This document shows positions 8,284-17,884 of a DNA stretch of 40,639 nt, one piece after another; position 1 is the stretch's first letter; each line of letters opens with the position of its first letter. Location of the stretch: the NCBI GenBank assembly GCA_030691265.1, contig JAUYET010000016.1, positions 1 to 40,639 on the forward strand, written 5' to 3'. This DNA is from Pseudomonadota bacterium (lineage in GTDB: Bacteria; Pseudomonadota; Gammaproteobacteria; Burkholderiales; Thiobacillaceae). The position numbers and the translations under genes were made by a program. Under the pieces are notes generated by a model. It made no database searches. It was given only the letters and a program-made list of their open reading frames with translations, and was not told the origin of the DNA.

Positions 8284-8739
8284 ATGAACGCTGTTACTCA
8301 AGAAGCTGAGGAGTTCGATGCCATTTTCAACGGCATGCTCTACAGCTTGCTGTCATGGCAACAACTCAGCGCGTTCTGGCCCAAAGTGGATGCGGATGCC
8401 GGCTGGTATCTCTATGCCATCGGCGAAGACCGCCCCCTCGCCCCCGCCGACAACGAGCACGTTGCAGCCTTTATTCGCGAGATCGACGCGCTCTTGCACA
8501 AGGAACATCACGAGGATTATTGCGGCATTGTCTATGCCGATAATCTGGATAGCCCGCGTTTGATCAAAATCTACGACCCCAACCATCTCGGCACGTCCTG
8601 CGGCTCCAGCAAGAATCGCATCCTTCCAGGCTGGGTCATGTCACTCACGCCCCCTTGCGACCTGACCCCCAGCCATTCCGTGCCACAGAACCGCAAGCGC
8701 TGGTGGCAGGGATTCCGTTCCTTGATTGGCGCTGCTTGA
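8284..8739 (+). CDS. Conserved-looking hypothetical protein, 151 residues
   Basis: No family is recognised. The protein is soluble, with no signal peptide or membrane helix. It has an acidic, aromatic N-terminal half (LLSWQQLSAFWPKVDADAGWYLYAIGED) and a C-terminal half with three cysteines (DYCGIVYADN, GTSCGSSKN, TPPCDLTPSH). It ends in a basic tryptophan-rich tail (NRKRWWQGFRSLIG). Codon use matches the neighbours, and it has a plausible promoter and a terminator of its own, so it is probably a real single-gene unit. It is divergent from cbbY and convergent with pnp. Confidence 0.75.
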   Translation: MNAVTQEAEEFDAIFNGMLYSLLSWQQLSAFWPKVDADAGWYLYAIGEDRPLAPADNEHVAAFIREIDALLHKEHHEDYCGIVYADNLDSPRLIKIYDPNHLGTSCGSSKNRILPGWVMSLTPPCDLTPSHSVPQNRKRWWQGFRSLIGAA

Positions 8740-8752
8740 TATTCAGCACTTG

Positions 8753-8788
8753 GAATGAAAAAGCGGCCCGCGGGCCGCTTTTTCATTC
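8753..8788. terminator. Perfect bidirectional terminator between the 8284 gene and pnp
   Basis: A perfect 36-base palindrome with an A5 tract, a GCGGCCCG/CGGGCCGC core and a T5 tract. It therefore acts as an intrinsic terminator in both directions for the convergent genes ending at 8739 and 8826. Confidence 0.92.
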
Positions 8789-8825
8789 TGCACATCGCTT
8801 CTGTACATCGCTTCTGTACTTCGCC

Positions 8826-10952
8826 TTACTCGGCAGTTTCTACCGGGATTTCTGCGGCAGGAGGAACCGGCACTTCAATCAGCGCTTTCATCGACAAGCG
8901 CATGCGGCCCTTCTCGTCGGCCTCCAGCACCTTGACCTGCACCGCCTGACCTTCCTTGAGGTGGTCGGTCACCGCATTGACACGCTGGTGGGCGATTTGG
9001 GAAATGTGCAGCAGTCCATCCTTGCCGGGCAGCACGTTGACGATGGCGCCAAAGTCGAGAATCTTGAGCACGGTGCCGTCGTAGGTGCGACCGACTTCAA
9101 CTTCCGCAGTGATGTCCTCGATACGCTTCTTGGCCGCCTCACCCGACTCGGTCGTGGTGCAGGCGATCTTGATGTTGCCGCTCTCGTCGATGTCGATCTG
9201 GGCGCCGGTCTCTTCGGTCAAAGCGCGAATCACGGCGCCGCCCTTGCCGATCACATCGCGGATTTTCTCCGGATTGATCTTCATGGTGATGATGCGCGGT
9301 GCGTAGGCGCTCATCTCGTGAGGACCGGATTCCGCCTGCTCCATGATGCCGAGGATATGCAGACGGGCTTCGCGCGCCTGGGTCAGGGCGACCTGCATGA
9401 TTTCCTTGGTGATGCCCTGAATCTTGATGTCCATCTGCAAAGCATTGACACCGTTTTTGGTGCCGGCGACCTTGAAGTCCATATCGCCCAAATGATCTTC
9501 ATCACCCAGAATATCGGTCAGCACGGCGAAGCGGTTGCCATCTTTGATCAGGCCCATGGCGATGCCGGCGACGTGATCCTTCAACGGCACGCCCGCGTCC
9601 ATCATCGCCAGGCTGCCGCCACAGACGGAGGCCATCGAGGAGGAACCATTGGACTCGGTGATCTCGGACACCACACGCACCGTGTAGCCGAACTCTTCCT
9701 TGGTCGGCATGCAAGCAGCCAGAGCCCGTTTTGCCAGACGACCGTGGCCGACTTCGCGGCGCTTCGGAGCGCCCATGCGACCCGTTTCGCCGGTAGCGTA
9801 GGGAGGCATGTTGTAGTTCAGCAGGAAGTGGTCGCTGTAGTTGCCGGTCAGTGCTTCCACAGTCTGCTCATCGCGACCGGTGCCCAGGGTGGCGACTACC
9901 ATGGCCTGCGTCTCGCCACGGGTGAACAGGGCGGAACCATGAGCGCGCGGCAGCACGCCGGTGCGGATGGTAATGGGGCGCACGGTGCGGGTATCGCGAC
10001 CGTCGATACGCGGCTCGCCGGCCAGGATGCGGCCACGCACCACCTTGGCTTCAATCGCGTGGAACATATCCTTGATGGCGTTGGCCTGGGTGGTGTCCAT
10101 AGCCGACGTGATCAACTCAGCGAAGACGCGGTTGCGGATGGCATCGACTTCAATCGTGCGCGCCTGTTTCTGCTTGATCGAATAGGCGGCGGAGATGCTG
10201 TCGGCGCAGAGGCTGTTCATCTTCTCCAGCATAACGGCATCGGTTTCCGGCGCGGTCCAGTCCCATGCATCCTTGCCGGCTTCGTCAACCAGGTCATTGA
10301 TGGCGTCGATGGCGATCTGCATCTGTTCGTGACCAAACACCACGGCGCCCAGCATCACATCTTCCGGCAACTGGTCCGCTTCAGATTCCACCATCAGCAC
10401 GGCGCTTTCGGTACCGGCCACCACCAGGTTCAGCTTGGAGGTTTTCAGTTCGGTCGTAGTCGGATTGAGCACGTATTGGCCGTCGATGTAACCGACGCGG
10501 GCGGCGCCCACCGGGCCGTCGAACGGCAGGCCCGACAGCGCCAGCGCGGCGGAAGCGCCGATCAGCGCAGGAATATCGGAATCGACTTCCGGGTTGGCGG
10601 ACATCACCGTGGCGACGACCTGCACCTCGTTGAAGAAGCTATCCGGAAACAGCGGACGTATGGGGCGGTCGATCAATCGACTGGTCAGGGTTTCCTTGGT
10701 CGAGTTGTTCGACTCACGCTTCAGGAAACCACCGGGGATACGACCCGCTGCGTAAGCCTTTTCCTGGTAGTCGACAGTCAGCGGAAAGAAATCCTGGCCG
10801 GGCTTGACCTCATTTTTCGCCACCACGGTAACCAGCACCACGGTGTCGTCCATATTTACAATGACCGCACCGGTGGCCTGGCGAGCGATTTCGCCCGTCT
10901 CCAGGGTGACTGTATGACGTCCATACTGGAATGCTTTCTTGACCGGATTCAC
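8826..10952 (-). CDS. pnp: Polyribonucleotide nucleotidyltransferase (PNPase)
   Basis: PNPase degrades RNA 3' to 5' by phosphorolysis and is a core part of the RNA degradosome. The 708-residue protein has two RNase PH-like domains (about residues 1-220 and 310-550), with [22 protein letters not shown] and [14 protein letters not shown]. These are followed by a KH domain ([26 protein letters not shown]) and an S1 domain ([32 protein letters not shown], split here only for description). The start codon is GTG at 10952, giving the family N-terminus [10 protein letters not shown]. It follows rpsO, the classical order. The 109-bp spacer between rpsO and pnp shows only weak dyads. Confidence 0.97.
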   Translation of the reverse strand: MNPVKKAFQYGRHTVTLETGEIARQATGAVIVNMDDTVVLVTVVAKNEVKPGQDFFPLTVDYQEKAYAAGRIPGGFLKRESNNSTKETLTSRLIDRPIRPLFPDSFFNEVQVVATVMSANPEVDSDIPALIGASAALALSGLPFDGPVGAARVGYIDGQYVLNPTTTELKTSKLNLVVAGTESAVLMVESEADQLPEDVMLGAVVFGHEQMQIAIDAINDLVDEAGKDAWDWTAPETDAVMLEKMNSLCADSISAAYSIKQKQARTIEVDAIRNRVFAELITSAMDTTQANAIKDMFHAIEAKVVRGRILAGEPRIDGRDTRTVRPITIRTGVLPRAHGSALFTRGETQAMVVATLGTGRDEQTVEALTGNYSDHFLLNYNMPPYATGETGRMGAPKRREVGHGRLAKRALAACMPTKEEFGYTVRVVSEITESNGSSSMASVCGGSLAMMDAGVPLKDHVAGIAMGLIKDGNRFAVLTDILGDEDHLGDMDFKVAGTKNGVNALQMDIKIQGITKEIMQVALTQAREARLHILGIMEQAESGPHEMSAYAPRIITMKINPEKIRDVIGKGGAVIRALTEETGAQIDIDESGNIKIACTTTESGEAAKKRIEDITAEVEVGRTYDGTVLKILDFGAIVNVLPGKDGLLHISQIAHQRVNAVTDHLKEGQAVQVKVLEADEKGRMRLSMKALIEVPVPPAAEIPVETAE

Positions 10953-11061
10953 GCTGCTCTCTTTCTCATCTGTCTGCTTACGGATACCGCGCTGCTTGTC
11001 TAACGCGATGAATTACATGGACCCATGCGGGTCGATTGCTTACGCAACTGATTTACGTAAA

Positions 11062-11331
11062 TTACTTACGTAGGCCCAGGCGCTGAATCAGCTTGGTGTA
11101 GCTTTCGGCGCTTTCACGCTTGAGATAGTTGAGCAGGCTGCGGCGGCTGCTCACCATCTTGAGCAGACCACGACGGGAGTGGTGATCTTTGGCATGGGCC
11201 TTGAAATGACCAGTCAAATCATTGATGCGAGCGGTAAGCAGGGCGACCTGAACTTCCGGGGAACCCGTGTCGGCGACAGCGCGCTGGTAATCCTGGACGA
11301 TCTGGGCCTTCTGGGTAGTGGTAATAGCCAT
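11062..11331 (-). CDS. rpsO: 30S ribosomal protein S15
   Basis: S15 is an 89-residue primary-binding protein of the 16S rRNA central domain. Typical segments are [42 protein letters not shown] and the ending LIQRLGLRK. The ATG at 11331 has GGAG ten bases upstream; a longer in-frame extension to 11451 is rejected. The gene lies between truB and pnp and has its own promoter at 11358-11387. Confidence 0.97.
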   Translation of the reverse strand: MAITTTQKAQIVQDYQRAVADTGSPEVQVALLTARINDLTGHFKAHAKDHHSRRGLLKMVSSRRSLLNYLKRESAESYTKLIQRLGLRK

Positions 11332-11357
11332 TTGGGGTACTCCAACGAAAAACGCGT

Positions 11358-11387
11358 ATTTTAATCGCGCGGGGTTAATTTTCTCAA
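11358..11387 (-). promoter_or_regulatory. Sigma-70 promoter for rpsO (and pnp)
   Basis: On the minus strand, TTGAGA (11387-11382), 18 bp, then TAAAAT (11363-11358), 26 bases before the rpsO ATG. E. coli also has an rpsO promoter at this place, after truB. Confidence 0.65.
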
Positions 11388-11454
11388 GTAATTCATGGGA
11401 TACGCCGGATTTGTAAGCCGCTGAAGCGGCAACGACTCCGCTGTAATTCATGGG
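11388..11454. repeat. 12-bp direct repeats flanking a 43-bp hairpin segment between truB and rpsO
   Basis: GTAATTCATGGG occurs at 11388-11399 and again at 11443-11454. The 43 bases between contain the hairpin GCCGCT-GA-AGCGGC. It lies directly upstream of the rpsO -35 element. It could be a small duplication or insertion scar, or a regulatory leader. Confidence 0.55.
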
Positions 11455-11460
11455 GGTAAA

Positions 11461-12345
11461 TCAGGTGACGACCAAACGTTTGGGCGCCACCTTGCCGTCC
11501 TGATTGACTTCGCCAACGCCTAGAAAGCGGCCATCCGGCGCATAAAGCCGGAATTGCCGGCCTATAGTCAGGCGCGGCAGCCAAATCGCTTGGCCATGAC
11601 AAATTTGCCAGGCCGCTTCGATATCCAGCCGCAGTTGTTCCAACGCCTGGGCAAGGATGTCCGCCGGCAGAAGGCAACCATCGCGCTGCGCTTCATCCAG
11701 TTCCGCCAAGCCTTCAAGCGACTGCGCCTGTTCAATCTGAAACGGACCCACGCCAGTGCGTCGCAAACCATCGAGATGCGCGCCACAGCCGAGCACTTCA
11801 CCCAATTCATCGGCCAGTGCGCGCACATAGAACCCTTTGCCGCAATGCACCCGCAAGGTGCACACATCGCCAACAAAAGATTCAACCACGAGCTCATGCA
11901 CCGTCACGCGGCGCGCCTTGCGTTCGATCTCGATGCCCTTACGCGCGTACTCGTAAAGCGGCCGGCCGGCATGTTTCAGCGCCGAGTGCATCGGCGGAAT
12001 TTGTTCGATCTCGCCCATGAAACCTGTCAAGGCGGCAAGCAGATCGGCTTGGCCGACATTGACCGGGCGCTGCGCGATTACATCGCCTTCCGGATCGCCG
12101 CTGCTGGTGCGCACGCCGAGTTTGACCACCGCCAGGTATTTCTTGTCGGCTGCGAGCAGAAATTGCGAGAACTTGGTGGCTTCGCCCAGACAGAGCGGCA
12201 ACAAACCCGTAGCAAAGGGATCGAGCGTGCCGGTATGCCCCGCCTTTTCCGCCCGGTACAGACGTTTCGCCTTCTGCAACGCAATGTTGGAACTCAGGCC
12301 GACCGGTTTGTCCAGCAGCAGGACGCCGTCAACCTTGCGCTTCAT
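11461..12345 (-). CDS. truB: tRNA pseudouridine-55 synthase TruB
   Basis: TruB makes the universal pseudouridine 55 in the tRNA T loop. The protein has 294 residues. The catalytic aspartate is D42 in GHTGTLDPFATGLLP; other family motifs are the LLLDKPVGLSSN start, the KKYLAVVKLG segment and the HCGKGFYVRALADELG segment. A C-terminal PUA-like region follows (RLYAPDGRFLGVGEV). Its start overlaps the end of rbfA by 17 bases, so the two are probably translationally coupled. Confidence 0.97.
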   Translation of the reverse strand: MKRKVDGVLLLDKPVGLSSNIALQKAKRLYRAEKAGHTGTLDPFATGLLPLCLGEATKFSQFLLAADKKYLAVVKLGVRTSSGDPEGDVIAQRPVNVGQADLLAALTGFMGEIEQIPPMHSALKHAGRPLYEYARKGIEIERKARRVTVHELVVESFVGDVCTLRVHCGKGFYVRALADELGEVLGCGAHLDGLRRTGVGPFQIEQAQSLEGLAELDEAQRDGCLLPADILAQALEQLRLDIEAAWQICHGQAIWLPRLTIGRQFRLYAPDGRFLGVGEVNQDGKVAPKRLVVT

Positions 12346-12742
12346 CGGGGCCGCGGTCTTCTGTATCGACTTCGGTCGTGTCGTGCGGGCGGAGTCGGTC
12401 CTCTGCCACCGCCTGGTCGATCAGGTGAGACAGGTATGCGCCGCGTTCCACCGATTCGTCATGGTGGAAGTTGAGCTTGGGCACAGTACGAATACTCATG
12501 CGCTTGGCGAGTTCGCTGCGCAGGAAGCCGGCAGCGCTGGCCAGGCCTTTAAGCGCGGATTGATGATCCGGATTGAAGGTCGTGAACCAGACTTTCGCGT
12601 GCTCCAGATCGGAGGTCACATCGACTGCGGTAAACGACACCCCGACGACGCGGGGATCTTTCATCTCACGCATCAGAATATCGGCCAGTTCCTGAAGGAT
12701 CTGTTCGGCAACACGGCGAGAGCGAGGATTGTTATTGGACAT
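12329..12742 (-). CDS. rbfA: 30S ribosome-binding factor A
   Basis: RbfA is a late 30S maturation factor. The 137-residue protein has the family KH-like fold signatures NPRSRRVAEQILQELADIL, LEHAKVWFTTF and VPKLNFHHDESVERGAYLSHLI. Its acidic C-terminal tail (TTEVDTEDRGPDEAQG) overlaps the truB start. It follows infB after a 121-bp spacer. Confidence 0.96.
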   Translation of the reverse strand: MSNNNPRSRRVAEQILQELADILMREMKDPRVVGVSFTAVDVTSDLEHAKVWFTTFNPDHQSALKGLASAAGFLRSELAKRMSIRTVPKLNFHHDESVERGAYLSHLIDQAVAEDRLRPHDTTEVDTEDRGPDEAQG

Positions 12743-12793
12743 GCCTGAAAGCTAGGTTGACGCGGTGGATTGGCAAAGAAAGGATGGCCTGCA

Positions 12794-12841
12794 ACGTAGT
12801 GCTACGACAAGGAGACGGCGGACGCTTGCGACATCCGCCGT
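12794..12841. repeat. Hairpins in the infB-rbfA spacer
   Basis: Two hairpins lie in the 121-bp spacer: CGTAG-TG-CTACG (12794-12805), and ACGGCGGA (12815-12822) pairing with TCCGCCGT (12834-12841). No T-run follows, so they are probably processing or stability structures rather than terminators. Confidence 0.5.
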
Positions 12842-12863
12842 ATCGATCAGGGACAACTCGCCA

Positions 12864-15698
12864 TTACAGCGTGCGAGCCACTTCGACCACTTCGTAGCAT
12901 TCGAGTTGGTCGCCTTCCTGAATTTCGTTGAAATTTTTCAGATTCAAACCGCATTCGAAACCAGCCTTGGCTTCGCGCACGTCATCTTTGAAACGCTTCA
13001 GAGAATCCAGCTCACCGTCATGCACCACGACGTTGTCACGCAACACCCGCACACGAGCGGAACGTTTCAGCACGCCTTCCAGCACATAACAGCCCGCCAC
13101 CGCACCGACCTTGGTGATACGGAACACCTGGCGAATCTCCGCCAGACCCAGCGCAACTTCCTTCTTGTCCGGCGAAAGCATGCCGCCCAGCGCCGCTTTC
13201 ACATCATCGACGGCTTCGTAAATGATGTTGTAGTAGCGCAGATCCACATCGGCCGATTGCGCCAACTTGCGCGCTTGAGCGTCGGCCCGCACGTTGAAGC
13301 CGATGATCACCGCGCCGGAAGCAATGGCCAGGTTGACATCCGACTCGGAAATGGCGCCCACCGCCGAATGGATGAGGTTGACCTTGACTTCGTTGGTAGA
13401 CAGTTTTTGCAAGGCATGGGCCAGGCCCTCGTAAGAACCTTGCATATCGGCCTTGAGGATGATCGCCATGGATTTGGCCTCGCCCTCGCCCATCTTTTCG
13501 AAGATATTTTCCATCTTCGCGGCCTGCTTGCGAGCCAGGGTGACGTCACGGAACTTGCCTTGGCGGAACAAGGCGATTTCTCGCGCCTTGCGTTCATTCG
13601 GCAATACCAGCACATCTTCGCCAGCACCCGGCACATCGGATAGACCCTGAATTTCAACCGGAATCGCCGGGCCGGCAGAATCGACTGCTTTGCCGGTTTC
13701 ATCCAGCATGGCGCGCACGCGGCCAAAGGCAGAACCCGCCAGCACCACATCACCGCGCTTGAGGGTGCCGGACTGCACCAGGATGGTGGCAACCGGACCG
13801 CGCCCCTTGTCGAGGCGGGATTCGATCACCACGCCTTTTGCGGGCGCATCGACAGGCGCTCTCAGTTCCAGCACTTCGGCCTGCAACAGAATAGCGTCCA
13901 GCAGTGCGTCAATACCCGCTCCGGTTTTCGCGGACACGTCCACGAACATCGCGTCACCGCCCCAAGCTTCAGGAACCACGCCTTCAACGGAGACTTCCTG
14001 GCGGATTTTTTCCGGATTGGCTTCCGGCTTATCGACCTTGTTCACGGCCACGATGATGGGCACCTTGGCAGCTTTGGCATGGTGGATCGCTTCACGGGTT
14101 TGCGGCATCACGCCATCATCCGCAGCAACCACCAGAATCACCAGGTCGGTCGCCTTGGCGCCGCGCGCTCGCATGGCAGTAAATGCTTCGTGGCCCGGGG
14201 TATCCAGGAAAGTCACCATGCCTTTGGCGGTTTCCACGTGGTAAGCGCCAATGTGCTGGGTGATGCCGCCCGCTTCACCGGCTGCAACCTTGGCCCGACG
14301 GATGCAGTCGAGCAGCGACGTTTTACCGTGGTCGACGTGGCCCATCACAGTAACAACCGGTGCGCGCGGCAGCAGTACGGCTTCCACCTGCTCGCCACTC
14401 TCTTCCAGATAGGACTCCGGCGTATCGATCGGTGCGGGTTTGGCGATATGGCCCAATTCCTCGACCAGAATCATCGCAGTATCCTGATCCAGAACCTGGT
14501 TGATGGTGACCATGGAGCCCATCTTCATGAGCGCCTTGATGACCTCCGCCGCTTTCACCGACATCTTGTGAGCGAGATCGGCGACGCTGATGGTTTCAGG
14601 CACCAGCACTTCACGCACCACGGCTTCAGCCGGCGCTTGCTGAACATGCTCATGATCGGATTTATGACGCCCCCGCTTTGTGCGCCAGCCATCTCCGCCA
14701 TCGGTTCCGCCGCGCGTCTTGAGGCCTGGACGTTTGCCGGCAACCGGCTCATCCTTGCCTTTCTTGGCGACAGTCTTATCCGCTTTCGGCTTGACACTGG
14801 GCTTGACGCTGGGACGCACCTCGGCCGGCTTGACCTCGGCCGACTTGACTTCAGGCGGCTTGGCTTCAGGCGGCGCATCTTTCGCAATCTTGGCCGCCTC
14901 TTCCGCGCGCCGCCGCGCGACCTCTCGATCTTGCTTGGCCTTATGTTCAGCTTCCTGAATTGCGCGCAAGGCAGCATGCCGCTTGGCTTCCTGCTCACGC
15001 ACCTGGCGCTCGGCAGGACTCAGAATCGAGGGTCGCACACCAGGCGCTGCAGGTGCAGGCGCCACGGCTTCCACCACAACCACGTCAGATTCTGCGGCCA
15101 TGGCCGGCGATGCCACCGGAGACGTATCGACCGTCTCCGGCTCGGTCACAACGGGCTCTGCCTCAACGGGCGTCGGGACGGGCGCCTCGACCTGCGCCTC
15201 GACCTGCACCTCGATCTGTGCTTCAACCACGGCTTCGGCCGCAGCTTCGACAGGCGCCTCAGCCGCTTGCACATGACTTTCCACCACGGCTTCAGTCATC
15301 TCGGCGTGCGGCGCCTCCGATGTAGCTGGAATTTCTTCCGGCAGCGTGACTTCCGACGCTACCGCCTCAGACGCCGCCGCTTCATGTTGCGCAACTTCAT
15401 GACTGCCCCCTTCGCGCTTGATCAACACACGCCTCTTGCGTGTCTCAACCTGCACTGTCCGGGTACGCCCAGAGCTATCCGCAGTCTTGATTTCGCTGGA
15501 CTGCTTGCGAGTCAAGGTGATCTTGGTCTTCGGCTCTTGCGCACCATGCTTACCGCGCAGGTAATCCAGCAACAAGGACTTATCGGCATCACTCAGCGCA
15601 TCACCGGCGCCTTTAACGGTTACTCCAGCCGCCTGCAACTGCTTAACCAGCAGTGCAGGATCAACCTTGAGTTCACTTGCGAACTGTTCAACGTTCAT
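12864..15698 (-). CDS. infB: Translation initiation factor IF-2
   Basis: IF-2 is the GTPase that places initiator fMet-tRNA on the 30S subunit and promotes subunit joining. The protein has 944 residues, in the usual long proteobacterial range. It has an IF2-N domain at residues 1-55 ([20 protein letters not shown]), a long low-complexity Ala/Glu/Val/Pro linker followed by a charged Lys/Arg region, a second IF2-N domain ([21 protein letters not shown]), then the G domain with [16 protein letters not shown] and NKVDKPEAN, and the C-terminal beta-barrel domains. It follows nusA closely (11 bp), as in the conserved rimP-nusA-infB operon. Confidence 0.97.
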   Translation of the reverse strand: MNVEQFASELKVDPALLVKQLQAAGVTVKGAGDALSDADKSLLLDYLRGKHGAQEPKTKITLTRKQSSEIKTADSSGRTRTVQVETRKRRVLIKREGGSHEVAQHEAAASEAVASEVTLPEEIPATSEAPHAEMTEAVVESHVQAAEAPVEAAAEAVVEAQIEVQVEAQVEAPVPTPVEAEPVVTEPETVDTSPVASPAMAAESDVVVVEAVAPAPAAPGVRPSILSPAERQVREQEAKRHAALRAIQEAEHKAKQDREVARRRAEEAAKIAKDAPPEAKPPEVKSAEVKPAEVRPSVKPSVKPKADKTVAKKGKDEPVAGKRPGLKTRGGTDGGDGWRTKRGRHKSDHEHVQQAPAEAVVREVLVPETISVADLAHKMSVKAAEVIKALMKMGSMVTINQVLDQDTAMILVEELGHIAKPAPIDTPESYLEESGEQVEAVLLPRAPVVTVMGHVDHGKTSLLDCIRRAKVAAGEAGGITQHIGAYHVETAKGMVTFLDTPGHEAFTAMRARGAKATDLVILVVAADDGVMPQTREAIHHAKAAKVPIIVAVNKVDKPEANPEKIRQEVSVEGVVPEAWGGDAMFVDVSAKTGAGIDALLDAILLQAEVLELRAPVDAPAKGVVIESRLDKGRGPVATILVQSGTLKRGDVVLAGSAFGRVRAMLDETGKAVDSAGPAIPVEIQGLSDVPGAGEDVLVLPNERKAREIALFRQGKFRDVTLARKQAAKMENIFEKMGEGEAKSMAIILKADMQGSYEGLAHALQKLSTNEVKVNLIHSAVGAISESDVNLAIASGAVIIGFNVRADAQARKLAQSADVDLRYYNIIYEAVDDVKAALGGMLSPDKKEVALGLAEIRQVFRITKVGAVAGCYVLEGVLKRSARVRVLRDNVVVHDGELDSLKRFKDDVREAKAGFECGLNLKNFNEIQEGDQLECYEVVEVARTL

Positions 15699-15709
15699 GC
15701 TTTTCCTCG

Positions 15710-17191
15710 TCAGGCCCCCGCCAGTATTGGCGCACGCGCTGTCATGATGAGCGCCTTGGCCCGCTCATCGTCCATGCCGACAAGCTCAACCAGCTCATCG
15801 GCGGCCAGATCGGCCAGATCCTTGGCGTTACAAATGCCTTGGGCGGTGAGTGCAGCAGCAGTCTCTTCGTCCATACCGTCCACGCTCATCAGATCAGCGG
15901 CCGCACTTTCGACGACCTCTTCACGCACGATGGCGTCCGTCAGCAGGGCATCGCGAGCCCGCGAACGCAGCTCATTGACGGTTTCCTCGCCGAAGGCCTC
16001 GATCTCCAACATTTCGGCCAGCGGCACATAGGCCACCTCTTCAAGACTGGAAAAGCCCTCTTCCACCAGAACCTGCGCGACATCCTCATCGACATCCAGC
16101 TTGGCCATGAACATTTCGAGCAGCCCGGAGGCTTCCTGCTCATGCTTCTGCTCGGCTTCCTCAACGGACAGGATGTTGATATCCCAACCGCATAGTTCCG
16201 AGGCCAAACGCACATTCTGTCCATAGCGGCCGATGGCGACTTCCACCTGCTCCGGCTCGACCGCGACGTCCATCGCATGCCTGTCCTCGTCAACGATGAT
16301 GCTGGCCACCACAGCGGGCGACAAGGCGTTGATCACGAACTGGGCAGGATCGGAAGACCACAACACGATATCGACCCGCTCGCCATTGAGTTCATTGGTC
16401 ACCGCAGTGACGCGTGAACCGCGCACACCAATACAGGTGCCCTGCGGATCGACGCGGGGATCGTTGGATTTCACCGCGATCTTCGCGCGGATGCCCGGGT
16501 CGCGTGCAGCCGCCTTGATTTCGACGATGCCCTCTTCAACCTCCGGCACTTCGAGGCGAAACAGCTCCATGATGAACTGCGGCGCCGTGCGCGAAAGCAT
16601 CAATTGCGGCCCACGTCCGCCGCGTTCGGCACGCAGCAGATAAGCGCGCACACGGTCGCCGATACGCAGATTCTCTTTCGGGATCATCTGATCTTTTTCG
16701 AGACGACCCTCGATACGACCCGACTCGATCACCGCACTACCGCGTTCCATACGCTTGACCGTACCGGAAACCAGCGCATCGCTACGGGCGAGGAAATCGT
16801 TCAGCACCTGTTCGCGCTCTGCGTCGCGAATTTTCTGCAGAATGACCTGCTTGGCAGCCTGCGCACCGATACGACCAAAGTCCACGGCCTCGATCTGCTC
16901 TTCGATGAACTCTCCCACCGAGATATCCGGATCGATTTCCCGCGCCTCGAACAGCAGATATTGCTGATCCGGGTTCTCTAACCCAGCCTCATCAGGCAGA
17001 ACTTCCCAGCAACGGAAAGCGTGGTACTCACCCGTCTTGTGATCGATCTCCACACGCACATCGGCATCTTCTGAAAAACGCTTCTTGGTGGCGTGAGCCA
17101 GCGCTGACTCCAAGGCATCAAAAACAACCTCCGGCGCCACATTCTTTTCACGCGCCAACGCATCCGCCAGCATCAAGACTTCCCGACTCAT
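15710..17191 (-). CDS. nusA: Transcription termination/antitermination factor NusA
   Basis: NusA binds RNA polymerase, slows it at pauses and helps both intrinsic termination and antitermination. The protein has 493 residues. It has an N-terminal domain ([20 protein letters not shown]), an S1 domain ([18 protein letters not shown]), two KH domains ([40 protein letters not shown]) and two acidic C-terminal repeats (about residues 355-490), the long proteobacterial form. It is transcribed between rimP and infB. The leader in front of rimP contains a terminator-like hairpin that NusA itself could act on. Confidence 0.97.
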   Translation of the reverse strand: MSREVLMLADALAREKNVAPEVVFDALESALAHATKKRFSEDADVRVEIDHKTGEYHAFRCWEVLPDEAGLENPDQQYLLFEAREIDPDISVGEFIEEQIEAVDFGRIGAQAAKQVILQKIRDAEREQVLNDFLARSDALVSGTVKRMERGSAVIESGRIEGRLEKDQMIPKENLRIGDRVRAYLLRAERGGRGPQLMLSRTAPQFIMELFRLEVPEVEEGIVEIKAAARDPGIRAKIAVKSNDPRVDPQGTCIGVRGSRVTAVTNELNGERVDIVLWSSDPAQFVINALSPAVVASIIVDEDRHAMDVAVEPEQVEVAIGRYGQNVRLASELCGWDINILSVEEAEQKHEQEASGLLEMFMAKLDVDEDVAQVLVEEGFSSLEEVAYVPLAEMLEIEAFGEETVNELRSRARDALLTDAIVREEVVESAAADLMSVDGMDEETAAALTAQGICNAKDLADLAADELVELVGMDDERAKALIMTARAPILAGA

Positions 17192-17282
17192 TGCTTCCTC
17201 CGGGTCATTTCCATGGTTGAACCTCTCTCAATTCGTGCAAACCGGCACACGAGGCGAATCACATCGGATGCTCTATCGGCAT

Positions 17283-17744
17283 TCATTTTTTGCCACTCAC
17301 CGGTTTTTTAGCTGGCGTCTTGAACTCTGGCGCAAGACGGGCCGAATCCACCTCGGCAAGCGGTATCGCGACCATTACGCCATCCACCTCCAATTGCAGC
17401 ACGCCATCCACAACCCCGCGCAACACACCAGCGAACCGCTTGCGCCCTTCAAGCGGCGCATGTAACCGCACATTGGCGCGATCACCGGCGAAACGGTCAA
17501 AATCAGCCGCCTTGACCAAGGGCCGGTCCATGCCTGGGGACGAAACTTCAAGACGCTCGTAATCGACGTTTTCCACCAGGAATATCTGCGTCAACTGATT
17601 ACTCACGCGTGCGCAATCTTCAACAACAATGCCTTCCGGCTTGTCGATGTAAAGGCGCAGCAATCCGCCGCCGGCGCGCTCCAACGCGACCAGCTCGTAG
17701 CCCATGCCCGTCAAGGTTGGTTCGATCAGTGTCTGGATATCCAT
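17283..17744 (-). CDS. rimP: Ribosome maturation factor RimP
   Basis: RimP is needed for 30S assembly. The protein has 153 residues with family motifs GYELVALERAGGGLLRLYID, EDCARVSNQL and LEVSSPGMDRPL. The C-terminus is lysine-rich. It is the first gene of rimP-nusA-infB. The ATG at 17744 is preceded by a T-rich stretch that belongs to a hairpin terminator, and no good Shine-Dalgarno sequence is visible. Confidence 0.96.
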   Translation of the reverse strand: MDIQTLIEPTLTGMGYELVALERAGGGLLRLYIDKPEGIVVEDCARVSNQLTQIFLVENVDYERLEVSSPGMDRPLVKAADFDRFAGDRANVRLHAPLEGRKRFAGVLRGVVDGVLQLEVDGVMVAIPLAEVDSARLAPEFKTPAKKPVSGKK

Positions 17745-17750
17745 AATACG

Positions 17751-17775
17751 AAATAAAAAATGGGCCGAAGCCCAT
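17751..17775 (-). terminator. UUCG-capped terminator in the fixH-rimP gap / rimP leader
   Basis: On the minus strand ATGGGC-TTCG-GCCCAT (17775-17760) is followed by TTTTTTATTT (to 17751), ending six bases before the rimP ATG. It ends the cbb3 operon after fixH. Because a TATAAT lies just upstream (17794-17789), it may also sit inside the rimP leader and act as an attenuator. Confidence 0.8.
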
Positions 17776-17788
17776 GGAAAACTGGCTG

Positions 17789-17794
17789 ATTATA
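17789..17794 (-). promoter_or_regulatory. Perfect -10 hexamer upstream of rimP
   Basis: TATAAT on the minus strand. The only -35 candidate is CTGAAA at a short 15-bp spacing, so the promoter is not certain. Its start would fall at about 17782, directly in front of the UUCG hairpin. Confidence 0.45.
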
Positions 17795-17884
17795 TACGAA
17801 TTTATCCCGTTTCAGATGACAGCCTGTCGGACTTTGGCATCGTCAGTTGCCAGAAGACCTCATGGCTGGACGGCAGCATGCAAA

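Noticed and set aside
8655-11003. A 782-codon open frame on the plus strand opposite pnp
   Set aside because: It is antisense to the certain pnp and rich in His, Gln and Gly as expected from the complement of a GC-rich gene. It has no recognisable domain and no ribosome site.
10953-11061. Intrinsic terminator between rpsO and pnp
   Set aside because: Only short AT-rich dyads (TTTACGTAAA type) and no GC stem with a T-run. A processing site may exist but cannot be shown from sequence.
14079-16031. A 650-codon open frame on the plus strand opposite infB/nusA
   Set aside because: It is the complement of the low-complexity infB linker, with an Arg/Leu/Phe-rich nonsense composition. infB and nusA are unambiguous.
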